Part shown: positions 17,213 through 26,392 of the stretch, piece by piece
How positions within the stretch are numbered: position 1 is the first letter of the stretch
Layout: the number at the start of each line of letters is the position of its first letter
NCBI GenBank assembly: GCA_017465405.1
Contig: JAFTWG010000015.1
Location: 146,457 to 210,456, forward strand
Reading direction: 5' to 3'
DNA from: Alphaproteobacteria bacterium
Lineage (GTDB): Bacteria; Pseudomonadota; Alphaproteobacteria; RF32; CAG-239
Length of the DNA: 64,000 bases
Position numbers and translations under genes: made by a program
Notes under the pieces: model-generated
What the model saw: the letters and a program-made list of their open reading frames with translations, nothing else
What the model was told of the DNA's origin: nothing
The model's database searches: none

Positions 17213-17860
17213 CTAGAAGTACCTCTTCACAATGTCTTTGGCTGCAACCTCGGCGTCTTCAGAACCGTCAACCTTCAACATCGAATCTGCGAGCAGTGCG
17301 AGGAAGTTCCACTGGCCGGCAGTGTTGTTCTCATACTCGGCCAAACGCTTCTCGATGACTGCGTCGTCCTTCCTGATGAGCGACAAACCACCGCAACGGG
17401 GACACTTGCCGTCATCAACGCTGTGCGTACATTTGCAATCCTGACAAACTCTTCGCTTCGAAACTCGCTGCATAATCAGAGGAATCGGGGTATCACGCAT
17501 GAGAGCGATGACACGGTAGCCCTTACCCTCGAGCAATGATGCCAATGTCAAGCGCTGTGCTTCGGTGCGAGGATAGCCGTCGATGAACTTGAGTACCTCA
17601 GGCCCGTCGAGACTCTTCTCAATCAGCTGGCTGACAATCTCATCCGAAACCAAACCTCCCGAGCTTACAATCTGTGCAATCTCCTGACCAAGCGGTGTTT
17701 GAGCTGCAATCTCAGCACGCAGAAGGTCGCCGGTAGAAATGTGTCCGATGTTCTCTTTGCTTACGATGTTTCTGTTTACGAGCTCGTTCTCGATACAGTC
17801 CACAAGGAAACCTTTGCCGCTACCTGGAGCGCCAAAGATGATAACAATTGTTTTACGCAT
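17213..17860 (-). CDS. adk: Adenylate kinase, zinc-finger lid type
   Basis: A 215-aa nucleoside monophosphate kinase. The P-loop is GAPGSGKG (residues 10-17), STGDLLRAEI and DGYPRT are the AMP-site motifs, and the lid carries CQDC...CPRC for zinc. It converts ATP plus AMP to two ADP. The coding DNA is strikingly GC-rich, visibly around half G+C, against about one third in both neighbours. There is no Shine-Dalgarno sequence before the ATG. This suggests recent acquisition or strong selection on codon use. It is a single-gene unit with a TTGACA promoter and shared terminator. Confidence 0.9.
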   Translation of the reverse strand: MRKTIVIIFGAPGSGKGFLVDCIENELVNRNIVSKENIGHISTGDLLRAEIAAQTPLGQEIAQIVSSGGLVSDEIVSQLIEKSLDGPEVLKFIDGYPRTEAQRLTLASLLEGKGYRVIALMRDTPIPLIMQRVSKRRVCQDCKCTHSVDDGKCPRCGGLSLIRKDDAVIEKRLAEYENNTAGQWNFLALLADSMLKVDGSEDAEVAAKDIVKRYF

Positions 17861-17914
17861 AAAAAAATTGAATTTAGGTGAATAATATGGATAATTTGTA
17901 TTTTACTGCTGTAA

Positions 17915-17943
17915 AGACTATCTCTTTTAGTCTTTTTTGTCAA
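17915..17943 (-). promoter_or_regulatory. Promoter of adenylate kinase gene
   Basis: On the minus strand TTGACA (17943-17938), 17-base spacer, TAGTCT (17920-17915). The leader of about 50 bases to the ATG is AT-rich and has no ribosome binding site. Confidence 0.55.
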
Positions 17944-17969
17944 GTTTTTTAAAAAACTATTTAAGGTAA

Positions 17970-17999
17970 AAAAAAAGAGGCTCAATTGAGCCTCTTTTT
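17970..17999 (-). terminator. Rho-independent terminator of the Aas-like gene
   Basis: GAGGCTC, AATT, GAGCCTC with a long T-run on the minus strand, immediately after the stop at 18002. Confidence 0.9.
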
Positions 18000-18001
18000 A
18001 A

Positions 18002-20170
18002 TTAGTGTTGGTTTTCAAGTTCTTCCATCACCATTTTCTTTAATGTCACATTATCCATTTTACCGGTTGCAAATATCGGAAGTTTTTCCATTTGCAAAAT
18101 AACTCTCGGTAAATACAACTCTGACATACCGTTTTGTCTGATATATGTATGCAAAGCTTCTTGAGTAACATTAGGATTATTGGTAACCAAAACAATTTGT
18201 TCACCTTTGCTTTCGTGAGGAGTAGCAACAACTCCGTACTGATATTCGTTATCAGTAGAATATGCGTTGCATACCATCTCATTTACGGCATTTAATGATA
18301 CCATTTCACCACCAATCTTTGCGAATCGTTTAATACGATCCTTGATGAACATAAACCCGATTTCATCAACCTCAACAACGTCACCGGTGTGATACCATCC
18401 GTCTTCTAAAGGAACTAATACTCCGGGATTGTCCGGCATAATATAGCCCATCATAATATTCGGGCCACGTACAACCAACTCACCGCCTTTATCAATGCCG
18501 GGAACCGGTTCAATTTTGTATTCAATAGCCGGCAAAATTTTACCGATAGAACCGAAGCGATTGAAGATTCGATTGTTTGCGGTAATAACCGGAGAACATT
18601 CGGTTGAACCATAAGCTTCGGTAACACGAACACCTAAACGCTCCATCCACATATTGCGAGTATCAGGTTTAACCGCTTCTGCACCACCGTACATAAAACG
18701 TATGTTGTGGAAATCGAACGGGTGAGCAATACGACCATAACCACGGAAGAATGTATCTGTTCCGAACATAATTGTTGCTCCGATTTCATATACGATTTCT
18801 GCAACAACACGGTAGTGTAACGGAGAAGGATACAAGAAAAGTTTTGCACCTTCAAACAATGGGAACAATGTGCTCACAACCAAACCAAAACTGTGGAACA
18901 TCGGAAGTGCGTTGAAAACGATATCCGTCATATTCAGCGTTTCGATTGTAGATAATTGTTTTACGTTTGATATAATGTTGGCATGGCTCAATACAACGGC
19001 TTTAGGAGCTCCCTCTGAACCGGAAGTGAACAAAATCACAGCCTTGCGATTTCCACCTCTCTTGTGAGGAATACGTTTAATTTTGTAACGCAAATAAGCA
19101 TTAATTTTTTCCCACAAACCGATTTCTTTAGCCATTTTTTCAAGATAAACAACTTTAACGCCTTCTTTTTCCATGGCTTCAACTACATCTTCCAGTTTGC
19201 CCATTTTAACAAACATTAATGATGTAATCACTAACTTAACCTCTGCAGTTTTGCACATAGAGAGCATATTTTTAGCCCCTACAGAGAAGTTAAGCATAAC
19301 CGGAATACGACTATATGCTGTTAAACCGAAGAATGCACAAACAGCAGCAATAGAGTTTGGCAACAACATACCGACATGTTCTTCCGGCTTTGTACGGCGT
19401 TTAAAATATTTACCGATAACAAAAGATTTGATGATAATGTCACGATATGATTGCGGTTTACGGTTGATATCTTCAACAAACTTCGGACGATGAAACAAAC
19501 CTTTTTTAGCATGAACTTTTGCTGCTTTCATCAACATCGCAAACAATGAAATATCGTTGTTATAGTTAACTTCAAAGCTCATTTCACGCAGAATCATATA
19601 CACTTCATTACTGATGTGGTCACGTTGACGACGCAACTCATCTTTCAACTTGAACGGACGAGGTTTGCCGACAATAACTCTGATTTTCGGGTGCGGACGA
19701 TGAGGCAATCTACCTTTTGTTTTTGAAAAATATCCGTATTGCGGACCATCAATCCAAACCGGTATCAGCGGTGCTTTTGATTTATCGGCGACCAATCCCG
19801 GTGCTTCGTAAATTTTCATTAAACCACCGTTTTCGGTAATTCGTCCCTCGGCAAAAATCACGCACAAACGACCGCTGTCAACTTTAGCAATGAGCTCTTT
19901 GATATCTCCCGGTTCAATAGGATTGAAAGGAACAACATCAGCTTCACGCATAAGAAAACGGATAAATTTGTTTCTGTACAAATGTCCGTTAAGGGCAAAA
20001 ACCGGATTTCCGGGCAGAAATGCAAAAAGGATAACCGGATCCATGTAGGATACGTGATTTGAAACATAAACACCCTTTTTAGGGGTTTGTTTTTCATCAA
20101 AGTCGAAAGTAAATCTAACCTTGAAGATATAGAATACGGCTCTTAAACAGAACCTTACAAAATTTCGCAA
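18002..20170 (-). CDS. aas: Aas-like bifunctional PlsC acyltransferase / acyl-ACP synthetase
   Basis: A 722-aa fusion. The N-terminal PlsC domain has NHVSYMD (His39, Asp44, the HX4D site) and FAEGRIT near 115. The second half is an adenylate-forming ligase with LFTSGSEGAPKAV near 375, AYGSTECSP, and DGWYHTGDVVEVDE. The pair matches E. coli Aas (719 aa), which re-acylates lysophosphatidylethanolamine at the inner membrane using acyl-ACP it makes itself. The start is a TTG at 20170: GGAG lies 9 bases before it, and the ATG at 20175 is in another frame and meets a stop after six codons. The divergent FadL porin gene suggests a shared theme of fatty-acid uptake and reuse. Confidence 0.87.
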   Translation of the reverse strand: MRNFVRFCLRAVFYIFKVRFTFDFDEKQTPKKGVYVSNHVSYMDPVILFAFLPGNPVFALNGHLYRNKFIRFLMREADVVPFNPIEPGDIKELIAKVDSGRLCVIFAEGRITENGGLMKIYEAPGLVADKSKAPLIPVWIDGPQYGYFSKTKGRLPHRPHPKIRVIVGKPRPFKLKDELRRQRDHISNEVYMILREMSFEVNYNNDISLFAMLMKAAKVHAKKGLFHRPKFVEDINRKPQSYRDIIIKSFVIGKYFKRRTKPEEHVGMLLPNSIAAVCAFFGLTAYSRIPVMLNFSVGAKNMLSMCKTAEVKLVITSLMFVKMGKLEDVVEAMEKEGVKVVYLEKMAKEIGLWEKINAYLRYKIKRIPHKRGGNRKAVILFTSGSEGAPKAVVLSHANIISNVKQLSTIETLNMTDIVFNALPMFHSFGLVVSTLFPLFEGAKLFLYPSPLHYRVVAEIVYEIGATIMFGTDTFFRGYGRIAHPFDFHNIRFMYGGAEAVKPDTRNMWMERLGVRVTEAYGSTECSPVITANNRIFNRFGSIGKILPAIEYKIEPVPGIDKGGELVVRGPNIMMGYIMPDNPGVLVPLEDGWYHTGDVVEVDEIGFMFIKDRIKRFAKIGGEMVSLNAVNEMVCNAYSTDNEYQYGVVATPHESKGEQIVLVTNNPNVTQEALHTYIRQNGMSELYLPRVILQMEKLPIFATGKMDNVTLKKMVMEELENQH

Positions 20171-20501
20171 GACATTAATCTCCGTTGTTAAAATCTGTCC
20201 TCACTCTACTATCACGTATAGCCTTTTGTAAAGAAAAAATTAACTTTCCATATCATTTTTTATAACAATCGCATCATAACATATTGTATTTATTTGTTTT
20301 TTGCAAAAATATTCAATGGGATAAAAAAATATTCTTGCTTTTTAGTATTTTTTTGCTAAAAGCTTGTCTGTAACATTTTTTAGTTTTATGTTGCGACTGG
20401 TTATTTTAAGGCTTAAAATATAATCAATAATAATTCAACTCTTGAGCCTCCTTTCGCAAAAGTGTTACTTATGTTCAACTAAATTTAAACTGTAATTTAC
20501 A
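20171..20501. other. Divergent AT-rich intergenic region between aas and fadL-like genes
   Basis: About 330 bases with no gene. It holds a TATAAT box at 20419-20424 on the plus strand without a good -35, and a 78-base leader to the FadL start with no Shine-Dalgarno sequence (it instead reads GAGCCTCCTTTCG). On the minus side GGAG serves the aas TTG start. No repeat or terminator was recognised. Confidence 0.5.
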
Positions 20502-21758
20502 ATGAAAAAAATTTTGACTTTGACTGCTCTCGGAGTGGTTCTTGCATGTTCAAATGCTAACGCATCTGGATTTTTCTTAAAAGAACAATCTGCTGCCGCA
20601 CAAGGTAATGCTTATGCCGGTGCAACTGCCGGAGCAGAAGATATTTCTTACTCTTTCTTTAACCCGGCCGGTTTAACTCGCCACAAAGGAACTCAAATTG
20701 AATTAGGCGGAACATGGATTTCTCCAAACTCTTCTGCTCGCAATTCAAATAACGAATTTGGCGAACATAATGACTACATGGGTAACATTGTTCACCCTGC
20801 AGCATCTCCAATGGCTTATTTTTCTCATCAAATTAATGAAAAATGGACAGCCGGTCTTTCTATGAATACCCCTTATGGTATGATTACCAAGTACGGCGAT
20901 GACTGGTCCGGTCGTTTTCATGGTACATTATCAAAAATCATCAGTGCAACTTTTACTCCGATGGTAGCTTATAAAGCTAATGATAAATTGTCATTCGGGG
21001 CAGGTTTACAAATTCAATATATTGAAGCTAAATTACGCAATGGTGTAAGAAAAGACCTTCAAGTTGCGGTTATTGAAGACAAAGCTACATTACAAGGTAC
21101 TACTGTTGACCTCGGATATCAATTAGGTGCTTTATACGAATTGAACGAAGGTACTCGTTTCGGTATCGGATATCGTAGCCAAGTTCGCCACAAATTACAA
21201 GGCGACATCGAATTTGACGGACTGTTGGGTGCTATGGGCATGAATCAAGATATTTCTGCTCGTTTGACAACTCCGGCTTCTTTAACTATTGGCGCATATC
21301 ACGAAATCAATAAAGATTGGGCTATTATGGCCGAATATAACCGTGTATATTGGTCAAGCTTCAAAAACTTGGTTATTGACGGGGACAAGAGCGGCAAAGC
21401 CTTGAGCTTTACCTCGGAACGTTGGAAAGATACATCTTTCTATGCTTTCGGTGTCAGCAAACAACTCGACGAACAATGGAAATTGCGTTTAGGTATTGCT
21501 TATGAACAAGGTGCTGTCGGTACCGAATATCGCACCCCTCGTATTCCTGACAGCAGCCGTCTTTGGTATTCTGCCGGTCTTGAATATAAATATAATGACA
21601 AGTTAACATTTAATGTAGGTTATACTTACATTGATGCTGATAAAGCAAAAGTTAACTTGCGTGGAGACCATACCGGTGATGCCGATCGCGGTGCATTCAG
21701 TGCAAACTATTCAAACAAAGTTAACATTCTTGCAGGTTCTATCACCTACAATTTCTAA
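20502..21758 (+). CDS. FadL/OmpP1-type outer-membrane transport protein
   Basis: A 418-aa beta-barrel precursor. The signal peptide is residues 1 to about 21 (MKKILTLTALGVVLACSNANA). The mature start SGFFLKEQSAAAQGNAYAG and the downstream FFNPAGLTRHKG are the FadL family hallmarks (plug domain and NPAG motif). The protein ends in an aromatic residue (ITYNF), the usual outer-membrane barrel signal. FadL proteins carry long-chain fatty acids or other hydrophobic molecules across the outer membrane. It is transcribed divergently from the Aas-like gene and ends in its own terminator. Confidence 0.9.
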   Translation: MKKILTLTALGVVLACSNANASGFFLKEQSAAAQGNAYAGATAGAEDISYSFFNPAGLTRHKGTQIELGGTWISPNSSARNSNNEFGEHNDYMGNIVHPAASPMAYFSHQINEKWTAGLSMNTPYGMITKYGDDWSGRFHGTLSKIISATFTPMVAYKANDKLSFGAGLQIQYIEAKLRNGVRKDLQVAVIEDKATLQGTTVDLGYQLGALYELNEGTRFGIGYRSQVRHKLQGDIEFDGLLGAMGMNQDISARLTTPASLTIGAYHEINKDWAIMAEYNRVYWSSFKNLVIDGDKSGKALSFTSERWKDTSFYAFGVSKQLDEQWKLRLGIAYEQGAVGTEYRTPRIPDSSRLWYSAGLEYKYNDKLTFNVGYTYIDADKAKVNLRGDHTGDADRGAFSANYSNKVNILAGSITYNF

Positions 21759-21778
21759 TTTTATCTTTGTGAAAAAAA

Positions 21779-21807
21779 GCCCGTTCTCTCCTGAACGGGC
21801 TTTGTTG
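21779..21807 (+). terminator. Rho-independent terminator
   Basis: GCCCGTTC, TCTCCT, GAACGGGC and T-rich tail, 20 bases after the FadL-type gene. Confidence 0.9.
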
Positions 21808-21827
21808 TTATAAATAATAAAAATTGT

Positions 21828-21856
21828 TTGACACTACTGTATTCAATTTATAATAT
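21828..21856 (+). promoter_or_regulatory. Promoter of the glycosyltransferase pair
   Basis: TTGACA (21828-21833), 17-base spacer, TAATAT (21851-21856), 37 bases before the start codon. Confidence 0.75.
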
Positions 21857-21893
21857 GACTTTATATTTAAGGTAATTGTACGGATTTGGATTT

Positions 21894-23027
21894 ATGAAAA
21901 TAATGTTTATTCGCAACCGCAATGTACTCAATACAAAGTGGTTGGTTCATTTTGTTAACGCATTAGCTCAAAATCCCGAATTTGAGATTAGTGTTGTTTG
22001 CGATACATATAAAAAAGTGGGAACAGGTTTGGAATTTGTACCGCAAGTTAATTTTATTAATTTAAGCGGAAAAACCGAAAATAAATTTATGAATATATAC
22101 AATCGTTTTCGTTGCAAGGCTATTCCTCCATATTTTCGCTATAAAAAAATCATAGAACAAATAAAACCCGATGTTTTAGTTTGCTATTTTCCGGTCGACT
22201 TATTCAATGTTACCAGATTTCAAAATCATAATATACCGATTATTCAAATGATACACGGATTTCCGCCGGAAATGCTTGCAAAGTTTAAGAAAGGCGGCAG
22301 CATCACCAAAAATTATCGGATGAAATCTTTTGCAAGAGTAAATGTTTATCAAGTTTTGTTGGATTCATTTGTAAATACAATCGAAAAATGTTTTTCCCCA
22401 AAAAAAGTTGTCAGTATTGCAAATATGGTTAATCAGGTTAATCCCGATGATTATGCTGACTTAAACATTGAGAAGAAAAAAATTATATATATTGCTCGTA
22501 TTGAGAAAGATGTAAAACGCCCCCATTTGCTAATTGAAGCTTTTGGAAAAATTGCTAAAGATTTTCCGGATTGGAAAGTAGATATTTGGGGTTTGCGTAA
22601 ATATCCGCAATATGAAGCAGAAATGATGGATATTGCTAAAAAATACAATATTGAGCAACAGGTAAAGATTTGCGGATACAGTAATAATACGTTAGAAGTA
22701 TATCAAAATGCCGATATACACGCATTTCCGACTGCTCACGAAGGTTTCGGATTGGCAATTGCAGACGGACAAGCAACGGGATTGCCAACAATCGGCTTTA
22801 GATATGCTCCCGCTGTAAATGAACTTATAAAAGATGGCAGAAACGGATTTTTGGCTGATGACATTGATGATTTTGCAAATAAATTGGCTATATTGATGAA
22901 AGATAAAAAACTTCGAATTGAATTTGGCCGCAATGCTATTGAAGATACAAAAAAATATGCTCCTGAAAATATTATTGCACAATGGACTGATTTGTTAAAA
23001 AAAGTTGGAAATAAGGAAATTCAATAA
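21894..23027 (+). CDS. Family 4 (GT-B) glycosyltransferase
   Basis: A 377-aa retaining GT-B glycosyltransferase. The donor-binding C-terminal half shows YIARIEKDVKRPHLLIEAF, then HAFPTAHEGFGLAIADGQA near residue 285, in which EGFGLAIADG is the conserved nucleotide-sugar site of family GT4. It probably adds a sugar to lipopolysaccharide or capsule at the cytoplasmic face. ATG 21894 (MKIMFIRN) is preferred to the upstream ATG at 21876 because GT4 proteins begin with this beta strand. The stop overlaps the next gene by one base (TAATG). Confidence 0.87.
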   Translation: MKIMFIRNRNVLNTKWLVHFVNALAQNPEFEISVVCDTYKKVGTGLEFVPQVNFINLSGKTENKFMNIYNRFRCKAIPPYFRYKKIIEQIKPDVLVCYFPVDLFNVTRFQNHNIPIIQMIHGFPPEMLAKFKKGGSITKNYRMKSFARVNVYQVLLDSFVNTIEKCFSPKKVVSIANMVNQVNPDDYADLNIEKKKIIYIARIEKDVKRPHLLIEAFGKIAKDFPDWKVDIWGLRKYPQYEAEMMDIAKKYNIEQQVKICGYSNNTLEVYQNADIHAFPTAHEGFGLAIADGQATGLPTIGFRYAPAVNELIKDGRNGFLADDIDDFANKLAILMKDKKLRIEFGRNAIEDTKKYAPENIIAQWTDLLKKVGNKEIQ

Positions 23028-24004
23028 TGCCTAAAGTTTCTGTTTTAATGCCAGTGTATAAAACCAACCCGCAATATCTAAAAGAAGCGGTTGACAGTAT
23101 ATTGGAACAAACTTTTACAGATTTTGAATTTTTAATTTTGGATGACTGTCCTTCTGATAAAACAGTAGAAGAAATTATAAAAAAATATGATGATAAAAGA
23201 ATAAAATATTTAAGAAACGACCGGAATATGGGGATTTCCGATTCCAGAAATAAATTAATAGATTGGGCATCGGGTGAATATTTAGCAGTTATGGATCATG
23301 ATGATATATCGCTACCTACTCGTTTGGCAAGAGAAGTAGCTTTTTTAGATTCACATCCGGAGACGGGAGTTGTTTCTACAAGATTTGACCAATTTCCAGG
23401 AAAACATAAAAAGAATAAAAATCCTCGTTTTGACAAAGACATAAAATTAGCTTTAATGAGAACTTGTGCCGTTTTACACCCGGCTTCCATGATCAGAAAA
23501 TCGGTATTGACTAAAAACGGTATTCGTTATGAAAAAGAATTTAGCCCTTCCGAGGATTATGCTTTATGGTGTCGATTAATAAAATATACTAAATTTTATA
23601 ATATTCCTGAAATATTGTTCAAATATCGCAGACATGCGACAAATACTTCAAAAATACAATCTGCAGAAATGACTGATACTTCTCATCGTATACATGCTTT
23701 TGTAAAAAGAGAAAATCCGGAGCTTTATCAAGAATTTTTAACTAAAGCAACCAGAACCAGACGTTTCTGTCTGTTCGGAGGAGTTCCTATTCTTACGTTC
23801 ATAGACAGAATGGAACACCATAGAGTTTTATTATTCGATTTTATACCTCTCATTCATGCAGATGTTGACCATAGCCGCACAATTATATCTTTATTCGGAT
23901 TTTTACCGATTTTGTCGGTTAAAGCAAACGAATATAAAACAAAAGTTATGTTATTTAACCTTTTGCCGGTAGTAAGTTATAAAAACTCTATAAAATTGCG
24001 CTAA
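23027..24004 (+). CDS. Family 2 (GT-A) glycosyltransferase
   Basis: A 325-aa inverting glycosyltransferase. The N-terminal VSVLMPVYKTNPQYL, ILDDCPSD, and MDHDD (DxD metal site near residue 88) are classical GT2 features. SEDYALW near residue 170 supplies the catalytic base region. The last 80 residues, containing a doubled pattern (FDFIPLIHAD, FGFLPILSVK, FNLLPVVSYK), resemble a short repeat seen in some LPS transferases. It is translationally coupled to the GT4 gene, and its stop abuts that of the convergent fmt gene with no base between. Confidence 0.9.
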   Translation: MPKVSVLMPVYKTNPQYLKEAVDSILEQTFTDFEFLILDDCPSDKTVEEIIKKYDDKRIKYLRNDRNMGISDSRNKLIDWASGEYLAVMDHDDISLPTRLAREVAFLDSHPETGVVSTRFDQFPGKHKKNKNPRFDKDIKLALMRTCAVLHPASMIRKSVLTKNGIRYEKEFSPSEDYALWCRLIKYTKFYNIPEILFKYRRHATNTSKIQSAEMTDTSHRIHAFVKRENPELYQEFLTKATRTRRFCLFGGVPILTFIDRMEHHRVLLFDFIPLIHADVDHSRTIISLFGFLPILSVKANEYKTKVMLFNLLPVVSYKNSIKLR

Positions 24005-24895
24005 TTAAAACGAATATCCTCGCAGAAGTTCAGCTACAGACATTGCTTTTTTGCCTTGTCTTTGAATTTCCGTTACTTCAACAGCCCTATCTTTAGCACC
24101 GATAAACAGTTGTTGTCCTTGTTGCCAAATTTTGCCGATTTGATTTTCGATATTCGAAACTTTAGCTCGCAAAACCTTAAATCGTTCGTCTTTATGCTCA
24201 AAATAGACTGCAGGATAAGGATTAAATGCCATAATTTTGCGACATAAATCTTCAGCTGTCATTTCGGTATTGAGTATGCTCTCTTCTTTTTCCAATTTCG
24301 CAGCATAGCAACTTAAAGCATCATCTTGTACTTCAGGAACAATGTTGTCCCAATCTTTCAGAACCTTAATTGTTAATTCGGCTCCTATCTTTGCTAAATC
24401 ATCGTGCAAAGATCCTCCGGTTGTTTCCGGTGTAATCTCAACCTCTCCTTTTAGGAGCATATCTCCGGTATCAAGGCCGGCAGCAACTTTCATTATGGTC
24501 ACACCGCTTACCTTATCTCCGGCTTCTATACTGCGTTGAATTGGTGCAGCACCACGCCATCTTGGCAACAAAGAGGCGTGAATATTTATACATCCTTTAG
24601 GATATGCGTCTAGAATCGGTTGCGGTAAAATCAGACCATATGCAGCCACAACAGCAATGTCTGCTTTTAAATCGGCAAAACGTTTTTGTTCTTCTTCGTT
24701 GCGCAGGCTTTTAGGAGTGCGAACTTCTATCCCCTGCTCTTCTGCCCAAGAATGTACCGGTGTCTTTACTAATTTATTTCCTCTGCCTGAAATTTTCGGT
24801 TCTTTGGTATATACAGCCAATATTTCGTGTTCTTTTGCCAATTCTTTAAGAGCAACTAGAGCAAAATCGGGAGTTCCCATAAAAACTATTTTCAT
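24005..24895 (-). CDS. fmt: Methionyl-tRNA formyltransferase
   Basis: A 296-aa enzyme that formylates Met-tRNAfMet using 10-formyl-THF. The hallmark segments are MGTPDFALVALKEL at the N-terminus, and NIHASLLPRWRGAAPIQ (residues 104-120) with the catalytic Asn104, His106 and SLLP loop. GLDTGDML follows near residue 145. It overlaps def by one base, and the two enzymes act at the start and end of the same formyl cycle. Last gene of the murF-nrdR-nusB-def-fmt operon. Confidence 0.96.
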   Translation of the reverse strand: MKIVFMGTPDFALVALKELAKEHEILAVYTKEPKISGRGNKLVKTPVHSWAEEQGIEVRTPKSLRNEEEQKRFADLKADIAVVAAYGLILPQPILDAYPKGCINIHASLLPRWRGAAPIQRSIEAGDKVSGVTIMKVAAGLDTGDMLLKGEVEITPETTGGSLHDDLAKIGAELTIKVLKDWDNIVPEVQDDALSCYAAKLEKEESILNTEMTAEDLCRKIMAFNPYPAVYFEHKDERFKVLRAKVSNIENQIGKIWQQGQQLFIGAKDRAVEVTEIQRQGKKAMSVAELLRGYSF

Positions 24896-25413
24896 TATTC
24901 TTCTTCCTGACGCATTTTTTGCAATTTTTTCAGTAGCATCTGACGTTTTAGGCGGCTTATTCTGTCAATATAAAGAATACCGTCCAAATGGTCTATTTCG
25001 TGTTGTAGTGCTATTGCCAACAAACCTTCTGCCATAATCTCGGCTTCTTTACCGTTATAGTCTAAGTATTGAACTCTGACCTGTTTATAACGACTTACTT
25101 CGGCACTTTGATCCGGCACGGATAAACATCCTTCATATTGACAACTTTCTTCGTCGGAATGCCATATAATTTCCGGGTTAACCAAATAAATCGGGTTACG
25201 TTCTTCTCCTTCATCCGGATGAGCAACATCGATGACAACTATTCTTTTGGAAACGCCTACTTGAGGAGCAGCAAGACCTACACCAACGGCATCATACATA
25301 GTTTCAAGCATATCGTCTAAAAAACTGCGAATTTCATCATCAACTTTTGCAACTTTTTCTGCTTTTTGCTTCAATACCGGATGAGGATATTCATAAACTT
25401 TTAATTTTGCCAT
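24895..25413 (-). CDS. def: Peptide deformylase
   Basis: A 172-aa metalloprotease that removes the formyl group from nascent proteins. All three family motifs are present: GVGLAAPQVG (44-53), EGCLSVP (94-100, Cys96 metal ligand) and HEIDH (138-142, two His ligands and catalytic Glu). Length is standard. It lies between nusB and fmt in the same operon. Confidence 0.97.
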   Translation of the reverse strand: MAKLKVYEYPHPVLKQKAEKVAKVDDEIRSFLDDMLETMYDAVGVGLAAPQVGVSKRIVVIDVAHPDEGEERNPIYLVNPEIIWHSDEESCQYEGCLSVPDQSAEVSRYKQVRVQYLDYNGKEAEIMAEGLLAIALQHEIDHLDGILYIDRISRLKRQMLLKKLQKMRQEEE

Positions 25414-25425
25414 ATAAAACCTTTA

Positions 25426-25908
25426 TTATCTAACTTGTTTTGCAATTTGATCTAACAAAGCATTAACCATTTTCGGCTCGTTTTTGCTAAAGAAAGCATA
25501 AGCCATATCAACATATTCTTGAATAACGACTTTTGTATCTACATCTAACGTATGCACTATTTCATACATTGCACAAAGCAACAGAGCTTGTAAAGTTCCG
25601 TCACATCTGTCAAGACTGCGACCGCCGGTCAAAAACATATTTAATGATTTTTCCAAATCTTCTTTATCGGAATGAACTCCACGAACCAAGTTTTCAAAAT
25701 ATGTTTTATCCATAGGCTCTACGGCAACTACTTCTTCTCCGCCAAATTCATTATCGGCAAGAACATAACGTCCTACTTCACCGTTTGTAAAGTCTCTGAT
25801 AACTTCTTCTACCGGAAGCTGACTATATGCAATCATATATGTTGCTTGAACTGCAGCCAAACGAGCAGATGTTTTCATTCTAATTTTTTCAGAAACAAAC
25901 TTTCCCAT
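25426..25908 (-). CDS. nusB: Transcription antitermination factor NusB
   Basis: A 160-aa all-helical NusB-type protein: SARLAAVQATYMI at the N-terminus, FENLVRGV in the middle, and LLCAMYEI followed by VVIQEYVDMAYAF near the C-terminus, which match the RNA/NusE-binding fold. It helps RNA polymerase read through rRNA operons. I start it at 25908 because GAAGAGGAA precedes that ATG; the longer frame to 25953 would run into nrdR. It is 5 bases from the nrdR stop. Confidence 0.9.
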   Translation of the reverse strand: MGKFVSEKIRMKTSARLAAVQATYMIAYSQLPVEEVIRDFTNGEVGRYVLADNEFGGEEVVAVEPMDKTYFENLVRGVHSDKEDLEKSLNMFLTGGRSLDRCDGTLQALLLCAMYEIVHTLDVDTKVVIQEYVDMAYAFFSKNEPKMVNALLDQIAKQVR

Positions 25909-25912
25909 AATT

Positions 25913-26392
25913 TTATTCCTCTTCTTTTGATTTGGCTTTTGCCAATTCATCAATTTTATTCACAAATTCCTCAAAGTCACTGGGTTTACAAAAATCTTTA
26001 TAAACCGAGGCAAAACGAATGTATGCAACCTTGTCTAAATTAGCCAAAGCATCCATTGCATATTTTCCGATGATTGTCGATGATATTTCTGCTTCGCCGG
26101 AACTTTCTAAACGACGTTGAATAGATGTTACTATCTTATCAACACGTTCCGGGGTTATCGGACGTTTGCGCACCGCAAGTTGTATTGAACGAGCTAACTT
26201 ATCACGGTCAAAACGCATTTTTTCGCCGTTTTTCTTAACCACCACCAATTCTCGCAACATAACTCTTTCAAAAGTAGTAAAGCGAGAACCGCATTCGGGA
26301 CATTCTCGGCGACGTCGAATACAAGCGCTATCTTCGGTAAGTCTGGAATCTTTTACCTGACTTTCAAGAGAACCACAAAACGGACACTTCAT
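25913..26392 (-). CDS. nrdR: Transcriptional repressor NrdR
   Basis: A 159-aa protein with the N-terminal zinc ribbon (Cys3, Cys6, Cys31, Cys34) containing the [17 protein letters not shown] signature, and then the ATP-cone domain ([16 protein letters not shown]). It represses ribonucleotide reductase genes when dATP is high. No nrd gene is in the window. It starts directly after the murF stop region in the operon. Confidence 0.97.
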   Translation of the reverse strand: MKCPFCGSLESQVKDSRLTEDSACIRRRRECPECGSRFTTFERVMLRELVVVKKNGEKMRFDRDKLARSIQLAVRKRPITPERVDKIVTSIQRRLESSGEAEISSTIIGKYAMDALANLDKVAYIRFASVYKDFCKPSDFEEFVNKIDELAKAKSKEEE

